Positions 10,898 through 22,575 of a stretch of 64,000 bases of DNA are shown here, piece after piece. Source of the DNA: Linnemannia hyalina. Taxonomy: Eukaryota; Mortierellomycota; Mortierellomycetes; Mortierellales; Mortierellaceae. The notes beneath the pieces are model-generated. The model was given only the letters and a program-made list of their open reading frames with translations. It did not search any database and had not been told where the DNA came from. Position 1 is the stretch's first letter. Each line of letters opens with the position of its first letter. The position numbers were made by a program, and so were the translations under genes. The stretch spans positions 1,922,001-1,986,000 of the forward strand of contig JAHRHY010000001.1 of NCBI GenBank assembly GCA_019671135.1, given 5' to 3'.

Positions 10898-13800
10898 ATG
10901 GGTTCTTCAACTCCAAGCGACTCCAACGACGCCGACGGAGAGGCCCCTCTCGAGACCGACCCCTCTAATCGATTCCAACGCCTAAGCGACATCCTTGGCG
11001 AGGGCGCCTACAAAAACGTCTATAGAGCCTTCGACCAGGAGGAAGGTGTCGAAGTAGCCTGGAACCAGCTCCGCATCGACCACCTTACCAAAAAAGAGGC
11101 CCAAAAGATCCTCTCCGAGATTGAAATCCTCCAGTCCATTCGCAACGACCACATCATCAACTTTTACGCATCCTGGTCAACCAAGGCACCCAATGGCGGA
11201 GAGCGCGTCGTCTTTGTCACCGAGCTCATGTCATCAGGAACCCTCAAGCAGTACCTCAAAAAGACACTCAAGGGCACCCTCAAGCCCAAGGTGCTCAAGT
11301 CCTGGTGTCGTCAGATCCTTCAGGGACTCGTCTACCTCCACACCCACAACCCGCCCATCATCCACCGCGACCTCAAGTGCGACAACATCTTTATCAACGG
11401 CAACAACGGACAGCTCAAGATTGGCGACCTCGGACTCGCTGTCGTCCGCCATAGGACCCACGTCTCGTCTGTCCTCGGCACTCCCGAGTTCATGGCCCCG
11501 GAGCTCTACGACGAAAAGTACGACGAGAAGGTCGATATCTATGCCTTTGGCATGTGTGTGCTGGAAATGGCAAGTTATTACTCTTTGAGTGTATTTTTGT
11601 TGTCTGGTTTATTGTTTGAACGTCGACTTTATGACAAATTACCGTTGGGCGACTGCGTCGCACACGCCCAAAAACAACATGCACTCCGCACTGTTGTGGT
11701 GGAATGACGCACAGTCGATGCGCTTCCATGCATATCCCCGCTAATCTGATAGCAACGATCGCTACCTTAATGGGTCAAATCAAGTGCCTGTCAGAGTGGA
11801 ATAACTAACGCTTTTCTTCCTTTTTCCATCTTCTCATCTAAATATACCCATATATCTGCTGTTCCATCCTTGGCTGGCAAACGCTCTCTGTGCTCCGACT
11901 TGCTGTGCTCTACCTCCACAACATCCAGGTCACAAAGGAATATCCGTACTCCGAGTGCACCAACCAGGCTCAGATCTACCGTAAGGTCACCAAGGGTATC
12001 AAGCCCGCGTCGCTTGAACACGTTAAGGACCTCGAGACCAGGGAATTCATCAACCGCTGTCTCGACCACAATGACCACACGCGTCCTTCCGCACAAGAGT
12101 TGCTCGACTCGGACTTTTTGAAGCCCTGCGCCAATCTGCCTCTTATCCCGACATCAGCCGCAAGTCTCTACATCCACCTCGGACGCTCCATGTCTGAGGG
12201 CATCGAGATGACAGATAGTCCAATGTCTACCTCCGCTGGTAACTCTTCCAATCGCTCCTTTTTTGCAGAGCCTTACCCTCAAACTCACATGTCGCTGGCG
12301 ACGTCTCCTACTTCGGCTCTTCTTACTCCATTGCCCGCTGCGCTCCCAAAGACTCTCCCATCGCCCGTCAAGATGGACACTCAACCCATCGCTATACCCG
12401 CAGCTACAACAGCGTTCACGACCACAACTACAGTCGATGCCGATAACAAGACATACCACATCCGCTCCAACCTCTTGCCCCAAACGCCGACCTCCACAGA
12501 ACAATCATCAACAGAAGCTACGCAGGTTCAAGGGGCCGACCCGCAGGAGTCAACATCGAGTCAGTCTCCGAACTCGCAGGAGGACATGAGCACGGAACCC
12601 CCAACTCTGCATTCACATGCCAACTCAAAAACTTGCAACATCCAAGTGGTGCAGTATGGAGAGGCAATCGGCGACCAACTGAATCTCAAGATGATTTGCA
12701 CATGTCCTGTGGCGGGTCCTCGGGATGTGAACTTTGCGGCTGGCACGCACGAAATCAAGTTTCCATTCGACATGAGCATCGATACAGTCGACGAGGTAGT
12801 TGCAGAGATGATTCGCGAGCAGATTCTGTCAGGAGACGACCGCGAGGAGGCCACATCCAAAATTCAAGAGTTGATCGACGACGTCGTCTTGTCGCGAAGA
12901 GAGCACAGCCGTCATATCAAGGAGAAATCACGGTCGAGCAGGAGTCCTATCCCCCACAAACATGGACATGGACACGGACACGGACGTTCTGGCGCAGGTC
13001 ACTCTCGGACGCCCCCCAATAACTTCAAGAATGGTCACAACCGCCAGTTGAACGTGCCTTCCGTCTATGACATGGACCAGTATGGAACCTCGCCCACAGA
13101 GTCATTGTACGATCACTACTCTTCCGTCGGCTCGAACGTATCAGGCGGCTGGAACGACAACGTCTCGCCTGTTGAATCAGACCAAGGTTACGGAACTGCT
13201 CCTCCTCAACCTTTCCAGCAACCCCCTCTTGTGACCGAGGCAACCTTCCCACCCCTCCAGCACGCACAACCTCCTCGGAGTGTAGGACAAGACGACGTGC
13301 AATATAATGGCGAAAGAACCGATAAATACCATCAGGCGACCTATTCTGAAGCCGTCCAGCATCCCGTCGTCGGACAGCATCCTCTCTCGCCTCCTCTTCC
13401 CAACCGTGAACTTTCGCCTGCTACCACTTCACGTCCTCAGAGCGTCTATGTCCCGGATAAGGCGCCCGCCCCGCAGTTTAGTCAGGATTCGGCGGCCCTT
13501 CAGTTGAACGGTGGCTCCTACAGGGCTACGTTGCGCGATATTGAGACAGCAGCAGCAGCAGTCACCAAGAAGGCGAATAAGGGCGCAGAGGATGTTGGAT
13601 ATACATCTCCGTATCGTCACGGAGTGTCCAGCTCCTCCATCAACTACCACCGTCGCTCGCCGTCCGCTGACACGTCTGTTATGATCAGCTCTGCAGCGTC
13701 AGCACCATTGTCAGCCCCCTTGCATAACAGCCCCTCAGAGCCTCTTATGAATTCACCCAGTCCATTCCAGCCAGTCGGCGACCACCATCGACCGAGTATT

Positions 13801-14439
13801 TCGTCCACGATTTCAGCCACTAGCAGTCCCGAGATTCGCCCAATAAGTGCACGGAGCTCGATTGCGGCGACACTGGATGGCAACGGCGTGCAGTCGAGCA
13901 CTGGGTCTCGGTCAGCCGCCTCAGTCCCTGCCTCAAGCATGGGACGACCTGCACTTGCACCACTCTCCATCCCCGGGAGCGTCCTATCTCAGGAGCCACA
14001 TCGGTTGCCGCACTCGACCAACGAGGGTGAACATCATCCTCAACAGTCGCACCAGCATGCCCTCACCTCACTCCCCAAGCCTCAGCAACAGCAGCCACTG
14101 CTGGAGTCGACGCTGATGAATCATACCCTGAAGGATGCGGCCTCGGCCTCTGGCAGGACGCAACACCCGGATCGCATGAATGCGGCCTACACCAACGGAT
14201 CGAACTATTCGAGCTGCCCGGAGATGTCGGACGACGATGAGATTTTGGATGAGGACCTGAAGATCTTGAAGGACCAGCAGCGACAGGAGCTTGAGTTGAT
14301 GCGGCTGCACCATGTTCAGCAATGGGAAAAGATGATGAAGCTCAAGGAACAGAAGGGTTTGCAGGAGCGGACGCGACGCAAGAGCGATATCAGTGCGACC
14401 CCTCGGCCACCTTCCTCCGCGTCTACTCCTGTACAATAG
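10898..14439 (+). CDS. WNK-family Ser/Thr protein kinase
   Basis: Exons 10898-11569 and 11929-14439 give 1060 aa. The kinase domain (residues about 26-290) has the WNK hallmark: the usual subdomain II lysine is missing (EVAWNQL) and a lysine sits in the glycine loop (GEGAYKNVY). Other motifs are [13 protein letters not shown] in place of DFG, and GTPEFMAPE. An OSR1_C/CCT-like module follows (about 475-570: [30 protein letters not shown]), then a long Ser/Pro/Gln-rich region and a C-terminal coiled coil ([20 protein letters not shown]). WNKs in animals sense chloride and osmotic stress; that role here is inference. The intron has a GC donor (ATG|GCAAGT) and rejoins [12 protein letters not shown], a strongly conserved segment. 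The ATG chosen is the first before the kinase fold; the open frame continues upstream only through low-complexity leader. Confidence 0.93.
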
Positions 14440-15190
14440 TCCTTTTTCTTTGTCTTTTTCTTTGATTTGGTATTTTTCTTTTCCTCGTTTTCTGAATTCT
14501 TTTTTTCTAATCGCCTTGTATCAACACCCTGCTTTTTCTTCACTTACTCACTCCGTCGTATTTATCGCGTCTTCTGTAATGTCTCACTTTTTCTGTTGCT
14601 CCTCCACTGTATAACAACTACAACCGCAAATAAACTATTTTACAAGTTTGGCATTGTAATATAATAAGACGCGTCGGACCATGGAGCTGGGATCCCAACT
14701 GTGGCTGTGCTGTTGGACGCTTTTAGAGCAGATCATGTGATAGAAGCTAAAGCCACCCTTATGTTTTTTTGTGTGTGGACTTGGTCGAGGTGGTTACTCA
14801 CCGATTATTTTTTTTGCATTTCCTCATTTCCTAACACCATCACTCTTCACGCCGAACCTTGCACCCAGCAGCATTCACTTTCACCACTCCCTTGCTCGTT
14901 TTCACCAGCGGTTCTCTTTTGCTGTTTGACAGTCTGGACTGTGGATGTGCCTTGCCGACAACACCTGTTATCCCCCATCTCTTTTGACGCGTGCCTGACA
15001 TCCATCTACAACAAAGGAACTGCCAGACACGCGTTTCGGGGCCTTGTCTTTCAGTGGAACCCTTCACTCGCTCTCTATTGCGCTTGCTTATTGTGTTCTT
15101 GCACGCAGCGTCCTTCTCATCCTCATCGCTGGCTATTTATTTTACACCTCACACTCTTTGCCGCCCTTCACTCTTTTCTACCTCATCGCT
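14440..15190. promoter_or_regulatory. WNK 3' end and CDC25 promoter with ACGCGT boxes
   Basis: The first 200 bp are T-rich 3' flank of WNK, with AATAAA near 14630. Three perfect ACGCGT (MCB-type) hexamers then lie at 14669-14674, 14987-14992 and 15029-15034, at -522, -204 and -162 from the CDC25 start. In yeasts ACGCGT is bound by MBF and gives G1/S expression; binding here is inference. Confidence 0.55.
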
Positions 15191-17634
15191 ATGAGCACTC
15201 ACTCTACGCACCAAACAAAGACCGCCACAGAACAGAGCATGCCCGACAACAAAATTTCAACTACATACACCTCTATTATTAAACACCCCTCGACAGAACG
15301 ATCACGCCCCTCTTCTCTGAATATGAGCATGTAAGCAGGAAACAAACACCATGGGAAGCAATTATATTTCAGGAGGCTGATCTGCTATTATTTCATCCAA
15401 TATTGACATTGAACGCAAATTAATCTTTCTCCACCTGAACGCATTGGTTTCCTTTTTCTTTTGCCACTGTTTTACGATCGCGACACGACAGTAAACAACC
15501 CGCACAGGCACTTCAGCAGACAGAGCCACTGAATCCTCTCCAACATACCGATAGAGTAGATATCAAGAGGCCTCAGAAGCCGTTGTTTGAACCGCGCAAG
15601 AAGGCCAAGATCCTCCTGGAGACTGGGTAAATGACAATCTACACGTTGTTGTCTCACCTTTTTCAGGGACGGTTTTGTTTTCAGGCTGAAATTATCCCTC
15701 GCAATGTTTTGACCTTATTATATACTACACACATAGACATGGAAAGTCCGTCAACCACTTTTCACAGAGTGCTCGCGTTCTGCAATCGCGTCCCCATGGC
15801 ACCCCTTCAGAGCAGCCCGTGGCTCGTAACATCCTCACAAAGTCCACTCTGGAACGCCCGTTATCAAGGATATCAGGTTACAAGATCAGCACCGAGGCCA
15901 TGACTCTGGCAGGAAAATCTCGCTCAAAGGCATCTTCCAGCTCCTCAGCTTCATCGAACACATACCCTTTGCCAATACCATCGGCCGGATCATCCTCATC
16001 AACAGATTCGACACCAGCATCTACAGCAATAGCCACAGCGACGACAATAGCGAGAACTCTCGATCACCCTCGACTATCCTCCCATAAAAGCGACATTGGC
16101 TCAGCATCCCCGCTGCTTCAGCCTACTCGCTCCTTGACATTCTCGGGTCCAGTGAGTGTATCAGGAAACAAGTCCTCAAAGCAGCCTTCTTCAGATTCTC
16201 CTTTCTCAGGATCACCCTTCTTGTCCAGCAGACCACTTTCCAGGATACCATCATCGAAATCATCCTTGTCAGTATCCAAACGACTTTACCGGACGCAGGG
16301 TTTACTCCGACAGACTACCCTCGTCACTCCATTCATGACCAAGCTGGAGACGAATGCACTTTTGCCCATCAGGAAACCTACTACGTTGTCCGAGGATACA
16401 CCGTGGATGCAGAGGAACTCTACCAACAAGGATGACAAAGTAAAAAACGACACCGAGCCTCTGCATAAGGAAAGCAGTGATGAGAACGAGGATGACCAAG
16501 TTGAGGATGGGACAGTTGAAGAACTGCAGATCGGTTCTGCTCTTGAATCTTGCACAGCCGCCATGACAGCATTATCGCCACCCTCCGCCAAAAAGATCTC
16601 GAAGGCTCCTATTTCTTCGAGTCTTCGGATGCTTTACCAGCCCTCTTTCGTGGATCTTGACCCCGAAGTGATTAGCCTTTCCCTACCTAACCCTGACTCT
16701 GGAACGATTACGTTCACTCTCTCGGACGACGACAGCCACGACCACACCTCCGACGAGCAGCCCTTGGGCGGCAAGGATAAAGTCAGTCGTCCTCATGCGT
16801 CGCACAAGTCACAATCTTCCAGCTCCATTTCGACCAATACTAAACGACCGATCATGTGGCGACGACACCAGACAATGATCTCGAGTCGAAGCGAGTTCAT
16901 GAAGACTTTGGAGACGAACAATGTCAGCACAAAGAAGGCTATGGTCATTGTTTCCGATAGCTACACTCCAGACCCTTTACGCGAGGAGTGCATGATCTTG
17001 CCGTCGGCAAACTTTATCACCAAACCTAACGATACCACCCGACGCGTCAGTCCCAAAACCGTAGGTGCTCTTTTAATCGACATAATTATTGCAATGGCGG
17101 GCGAGGTCCCTGCTGCATGTACCGAGAACTAATTCTTGTCATTATACTCCAATGACATACTAAATAGGTGGTGGATGTGCTGGAAGGCAAATACAAGGAC
17201 CAATACGACCTGCTCCATATTATCGACTGCCGGTTCCCGTACGAATTTGAAGGCGGGCACATCAAGTCGGCGGTCAACATCAACACCACGGACGAATTGG
17301 ACAAGTTGTTGCTGCAGCCAGCGACGACCGACAAGCGGGTCCTTTTGATCTTTCATTGTGAATTCTCATCCAAGCGAGCACCCCGACTGTAAGTTTTACA
17401 CGCGTGTCTGTGGAATCTCTTTCAGCTGTAGTTTTATGACAATTCCTGACTTTGTATTACATTCGGGATATGTGAAATAGGGCGCGTCACCTTCGAAACC
17501 AGGATAGGGCATGGAATGTCTCGCACTACCCTGCACTGTTCTACCCAGAGGTGTATGTGATGGAGGGAGGGTACTCGAGTTTCTTTGAAGAGAACAAATC
17601 CTACTGCTGGCCAGAGGCGTATGTCAAGATGTAA
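15191..17634 (+). CDS. CDC25: M-phase inducer phosphatase Cdc25
   Basis: Exons 15191-15330, 15492-15626, 15770-17060, 17168-17388 and 17481-17634 give 646 aa. Cdc25 removes inhibitory phosphates from CDK1 to start mitosis. The C-terminal rhodanese-fold domain is complete: IIDCRFPYEFEGGHIKSAVN, the HCX5R catalytic loop HCEFSSKR (His about 585, Cys about 586, Arg about 592), and RAWNVSHYPALFYPEVYVMEGGY. The N-terminal 500 residues are Ser/Thr/Pro-rich, as expected for a regulatory region, with many SP/TP sites. Exon 3 needs the acceptor CACAGAG at 15769; the AG two bases earlier gives a frame that stops at 15903. The gene faces the Gly/Ser-rich gene with 214 bp between their ends. Confidence 0.92.
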
Positions 17635-17848
17635 CAACACCAACCTCATAACCTTGATTGATATAATTAATAGAACACATACCCTCCTTCCCCCCTCCCC
17701 CTCCTCCTCTCTTTTTCATCGACCTCGTCGTCGTCTGGTTGCGCCTCAGTTTTATATTTCATCTTTGCTCGTAATTTTCCTGTCTGTATTTCTAGTTTCG
17801 GCAAATAAAAAATTGTTCGATTTATTTATTATGTGTCCTTCTATTGCT

Positions 17849-19576
17849 TCATGGAGGAGTCCCTGTAGGCGATGTTGTTGTATTGGCATAATCGATGACC
17901 TTCCGTAGTAGTGAGTTCCTACGCATGTGTCAAACGTGGGCAAAAAAAAATGTGTAAGTGTGAGGGAAAAGAGGGGGAAGGGAGGAAGAAGGGGGGCGGG
18001 CGGGAACGATCAGAGGCGACATTGATTGAGTGTTCAGGCTGTTTCAGCGTCTTTTCATACCTGGCAGAAAAGGATTTCATAAGAGCGTCGCAGTGGAGGA
18101 TGTAGTCCTCGGGTATTGAATCCGTATCCAAGCTGGAGATCATGGATTGCTCCAGTAGTTGTGAATCACTATGTATTCGATAGGAAGAAACAAACGGTTG
18201 ATGAGACACTTTCTTTTGACGCGTGGGAATATATGGTGGGTGTGAGGAAGGGGGAGGGGGGGGACGTGGCTCAATTACCTTTCTTGGTCCCTCCTGTTGA
18301 GTTCTACGGCATCAATGACAAGCGTCCAATCCTTTGTTGCCATTGTCGTGGCTGTCGTCGTCATCGCTGGGGAAGTTGACTTGTCGTCGCTGACGCTGGC
18401 GTCTCCTCGGGTACCTTTATCAGTCGACCGCCGCGAGGTCTTGAAGGAGGATTGTAATGTAGATGAGCTCAAGGGGTTGTTCCTGGCCAGGAGTGTTCCT
18501 CCAACTGTCAGTGCTCCAGATGAGGATGAAGAGGGCGATGATGTTGAGAGGTGTGATTGTGGTGGGGAGGTGATCGAATGGGTCCGGTTATCGTCCGCTG
18601 GACCTCCTCCTCCTCCTCCTCCTCCTCCACTACTGGCCGTGTTGGTAGCTTTCAGTGAGGATGTTGATGAAGAAGACGATACTGCCCCAGCACCAGTTCC
18701 ACCTCCTGTCTCTGCTCCAGCCCCAGAAGCAGAGGCAGAAGGCGAGGGCATTGAACCCGGAGACCCACCCGATGTCACCCTCTGCGCCTGCGCCTGCTGC
18801 CCTTGCTGCCCTTCCTGTCCAAAGGACTGAACAAGCCTCACATCCATAACCTGTAAATGTGTCAAATAACTCTCCACATTCTTAATAACTCCGGAACGGG
18901 GATCAAAATCCATAGTAATGCATTGAGATTTGGGGATGGATTCCAAGATCTCGGTTTCGAGAGGGTCATTCTCGAAAATGTAATGGACTTGTGGGTGGAG
19001 GGTCCTTGTCTGGATTGTGGTGGGGATGGATGTATTTGTGGGGAAGGACAGGTCTGTAGAGGCTGAAGGTAGTCTTGAGTATGTTGACGTTGCTGTTGCT
19101 GTGGTGGTTGTGGGTGGTGTTGTTGCAGTGGTGGAGGGGATGTGGTGTTGGGGTACAGGCGCAGTCGAGGACCGGAGCATCCCTACAGACAACGGACGAC
19201 CTCCAGCTGAAAAAGACGTACCACTACCCGAGATCTCTGCCCCTGCGCCTCCTCCTCCTCCTCCTCCTCCTCCTCCTCCTCCTCCTCCTCCTGTAACTCC
19301 TGTGGATGAACTAGCGCTCCGCAAGTGTGAGATATCTGAACTCACAGACCGGGGCGGGTGTAGGCTGACCGAAGAAGACGACCTGGTCATTGTCGTCGCC
19401 ATCGTCGCATTAAGTCCTCCGATTCCTCCTCCGATTCCTCCGATTCCTCCTGTGGTTGGTACTATTGGTGCTGGTGAACTCGTTATTGCTGTTGTTGCTG
19501 CAAGGATCTCGTGAGGCGCGCTGGGTTTGTGGGCTTGGAGGGCCACAAAGGGGAGTGTTGGTACTGCTGCGGCCAT
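17849..19576 (-). CDS. Unrecognised Gly/Ser-rich protein with HYIFE motif
   Basis: Exons 19576-18279, 18168-18061 and 17918-17849 give 491 aa. I do not recognise the family with certainty. Low-complexity segments include a poly-Gly run of about 13 (from the CTC repeat at about 19252-19291) and another GGG tract near 18600. Between them is a non-repetitive block: HPQVHYIFENDPLETEI, then CITMDFDPRSGVIKNVESY, then after a linker DWTLVIDAVEL, and a helical end (QLLEQSMISSLD, LHCDALMKSFSARNSLLRKVIDYAN). The last two exons extend this conserved-looking part smoothly across phase-2 splices, which supports the model. The HYIFE-DP string resembles short motifs in some autophagy-related proteins, but that link is weak. 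No signal peptide or membrane segment. Confidence 0.7.
19252..19291. repeat. (CTC)n microsatellite encoding poly-Gly
   Basis: About 13 triplets, read as GAG/GGA-type glycine codons on the minus strand inside the Gly/Ser-rich gene. A shorter CTC run occurs at about 18605-18628. Confidence 0.9.
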
Positions 19577-19972
19577 AATTATTTTTTTCTCTTGAATGAA
19601 TGTGCCCTCCTGCTTGTGTGTGTGTGTGCGTCAGTGGTGATGCGAGCAAAGCAAAGTGAGGTGCTCCTGGTTCTTTAGTTGCTGTCTGTACAAAAAGTGA
19701 TGTCCTGTTCGAATGGTCGTCGGTCTGCGAGGATGAAATTGTGAATGCTCAAAAGAAAAAAATGGACCTGCTGCACAAGCAGCAATTGACCAATGGGTCG
19801 AAATGGCAGTCACCAGGCACGAAAGGTACAAAGTTGGTTTTTTTATGCGTGTGTGTGTAAGATGGATATGCAAATTCTAAAGGGCCAACGCGCCAAGGTG
19901 CAAGTGAGAAAGACGTAAAAAAAAGAGTGAGATAAAGAATAAAGAAGGAGTGTAAGAAGAAGATGACATGAA

Positions 19973-21336
19973 TTATGACTTGTCCTTCTTGTCCTTCTTC
20001 TCCTTCTTCTTTTTCTTCTCTTCACCGCTCTCCTTGGTAGCCTCGGTAGGTGTAGCAGCAACGACCTCCTTCTTCTCCTTCTTGTCTTTGGGCTTCTCCT
20101 CAGTAGAAGCAGCGGCGGCGGCAGCAGCAGCAGCCTTCTTCTTCTCCTTCTTTATCCTCTTGGCCTCATGTTCATCTTCTTCTGGTGCAGACCGCTTCTT
20201 TTGTGAGGAGGAATCATCAGAGAGGAGAGGAGAGTGCTTGGGGAGCATCGAGGGGCGACGGGTCATAACGGGGACCTTCATCAACGATCCTGTAACAGTC
20301 AACATGTCGTTTGTCCTGACCAGTCTGTTCGTTCCATGTTTCCCAGTTGATTACACATGATTGAGAAAGTAAAAGATGGAAGAAGAAGAGGAAGAAAAGC
20401 CATGGTTAGATCAACAAACTTCTCCTGACCTAGCTTGCTCTTCGCCATATGTAACATCACAAAACAGACTTCAGTGACGTACTCGGAGACTTCAAACTCA
20501 ATGATGCCGTCGTGTCCGATGCTCTCGTCTGTGCTCTTGTGAACCCACTCTCCATTCAGGAGGGAAGTACCCATGAGAGGCGAGTCGGGATCGCCGTTGG
20601 CGCTGTCGGATCCGCTGTAGGACTTGTTGGGGTTGAACACATATTTGTCCTTGGGGATGAACTCGGAGGGGATCGAGGCGTTGAAGGTGCCGTAGAGCAA
20701 AAGACCAATGTGATCAGGCGACTGCAAGTTGATCGTTCCGTCTATCAGATTTGATTGATTGGCCAAACCAGGATGAATCAATGGGCGAGATTTGTTAGGC
20801 TTGACTTCTCCAATGTTCCGGTACTGATTCTTTTAAAATACCAATCCATGAAAGAAGTGACACTGGCAACAAGCTGTCGATCCTGGTATAGCTGGCAAAA
20901 GGGAACAAAAAGAGACGTAGACGTACAAAGGGTGGATCCCTTGACAGGTCTCCAGACCAAGAGTTTGACCGAGATCCAGAAATGGCAGTAGGGCGAGTCG
21001 TACATGATCCTTGCCGATGTCTGCAACAGCTTCAGGTCCGAATGCGCCAACACAACACCGTCCACCTGGGGCATATATCTGTCGATAGAGAGAATAATAA
21101 ACATATATTGGTGAGTGCCTTTGTTCAATGCCGATCAAAGCAGCCTTTTCAATGGAGCTAAGGAAGACAAGTAAAGCAAACAAAATAAAAACTTACCTCA
21201 TGAGGAATCCATTCAATTGCTCGTGGATACCCTCGATAGGCTTGGTGGCGAAGCATGGAGGCAAGTGGATATATAACTTGGTTTGAACCTCCACAAAGGG
21301 TCCTGCGACCTCTCCTGTTGTTGTCGATTTGGGCAT
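19973..21336 (-). CDS. RPA43: RNA polymerase I subunit RPA43
   Basis: Exons 21336-21197, 21078-20927, 20741-20430 and 20289-19973 give 306 aa. Rpa43 is the Rpb7-like stalk subunit of Pol I that contacts Rrn3. The N-terminal RNP-like part includes LPPCFATKPIEGIHEQLNGFLMRYMPQVDGVVLAH; the OB-fold part includes YGTINLQSPDHIGLLLYGTFNASIP. The C-terminus is a Lys/Glu/Ala-rich tail with an A9 run (20109-20135 region), ending KKKEKKDKKDKS, a probable nucleolar localisation and disordered segment. The splice into exon 3 (LYGTINLQS) matches the family, and all phases close. The length is close to yeast Rpa43. Confidence 0.9.
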
Positions 21337-21999
21337 GGCTTATGTGATATGGATATATAGTGTTGTGTCCTGCTGTGTGTTTTTCGTTAATATCCGGTTG
21401 CGACCGTCAGGACGAGGAGGAAGAGGTCTCAGGCAAGATGGAAAGAGGGGAGAAGGGAAAGAGAAGGATGAGAAGGGAAAGGAGACTGGAGATGCGAGCA
21501 GTCAATCCAAATGGGCGAGTGAATGTTCAAACAAAAAAAAAAAAGACTCTTTCTACGAGGGTATAGTATGGGAACATTAAGAAAAAAAGTGCTTCGAAGG
21601 AGGCATATTGTGGTGGCTTGTGCAAACAAATTTGTTTTCTTTTTTTTTTTATTTGGTTTGCTGATCTATGTATCATATCCACGCGATTGACACTGGTTGT
21701 GGATACTAGTGAGGCAAAGGTCTGCCCTGAGGAGAGAACCATCATCGCTGCTGAGGTCCTGGTGGTACACTCTTGATATGATGATATGACTACCGCCTAG
21801 ATCAGCATGTTCCCAGTCTCGTATTGATACCACTATGCCCAATTGCGGAACACGCCTCCCTTCTCTCGAAATACGCTCGCCTTCGTTTGCCGCTTACACA
21901 TTCAAGATATTCATAACAACTGGGAAAAAAACAGGAGGTGTTTTTGTTGGATTCGTGGCTCCAGAGCTTTAATGAAGAATAAAGAGGTGTTTGTCGAAT
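21337..21999. other. Intergenic between RPL9 and RPA43
   Basis: RPA43 upstream sequence on the right-to-left strand (purine-rich at 21410-21490) and RPL9 3' flank, with poly-A/T runs at 21532 and 21641. No coding or RNA gene recognised. Confidence 0.5.
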
Positions 22000-22575
22000 T
22001 TACTCCTCGTCGGCACCCTTGAGCTGGCCCTTCTGGGAGACGTAGATACCATCCAAGAACTTACGGATATCCTTGTTCTTGACGGTGGTAGCCTGCTGGA
22101 TGTTGGCAGCGGACTGGGAGACGTTGCCGAGATCGTTACCGATCAAGGTGATCTCATCCTTCTGGTCCTTGGAGTGGAAGATGGTGACACCCTCCAACAT
22201 GGGGACCTTCATGACGATCTTCTGGCCCAAGAAGTTGCGGATCTCGACGGATCTCTCATCATCGGCGACAATAACGTTGATGGGGAAATGGGCGTAGACG
22301 AAGCGCATCTTGTACTCGTAACCCTTGGTGACACCGATGATCATGTTGTTGATCAAGGAGCGGATGGTGCGGAGGCAAGCGACGTGCTTGCGCTTGCCGT
22401 GCCAGACAACGAGGCGGAGGCGGGCGGTATCCAGCTTAACAATGTCCATCTCGACGTGACGGAAGTTCTTGTTGAGGGTACCGCGGGGACCGGTGATGGT
22501 GACCTGGCGAGCCTTGACCTCGACCTTGACGCCCTCAGGGATAGCGAGAATCTCTTCCTTGTAGATATCCTTCAT
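22000..22575 (-). CDS. RPL9: 60S ribosomal protein L9 (uL6)
   Basis: One coding exon, 191 aa, the usual length. Recognisable segments are VKARQVTITGPRGTL, VVWHGKRKHVACLRTI, GYEYKMRFVYAHFPIN and VEIRNFLGQK. It binds 28S rRNA near the factor-binding site of the large subunit. The start is MKDIYKEEI; the in-frame MQDT further upstream is excluded because an acceptor (TTTGCAG, ending at 22582) with a perfect branch site (ACTAAC near 22620) lies immediately upstream, so the leader very probably contains a 5'-UTR intron, as is common in ribosomal protein genes. The donor could not be fixed. Confidence 0.96.
   Translation of the reverse strand: MKDIYKEEILAIPEGVKVEVKARQVTITGPRGTLNKNFRHVEMDIVKLDTARLRLVVWHGKRKHVACLRTIRSLINNMIIGVTKGYEYKMRFVYAHFPINVIVADDERSVEIRNFLGQKIVMKVPMLEGVTIFHSKDQKDEITLIGNDLGNVSQSAANIQQATTVKNKDIRKFLDGIYVSQKGQLKGADEE

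Noticed and set aside
15770..15903. Alternative CDC25 exon 3 frame using the first AG (15767)
   Set aside because: Leads to a TGA at 15901-15903; the AG two bases later keeps the frame through to the catalytic domain.
18297..19514. Plus-strand frames rich in Pro and Val opposite the Gly/Ser-rich gene
   Set aside because: Mirror of GC-biased triplet repeats; the minus strand has spliced, non-repetitive continuations, the plus strand does not.
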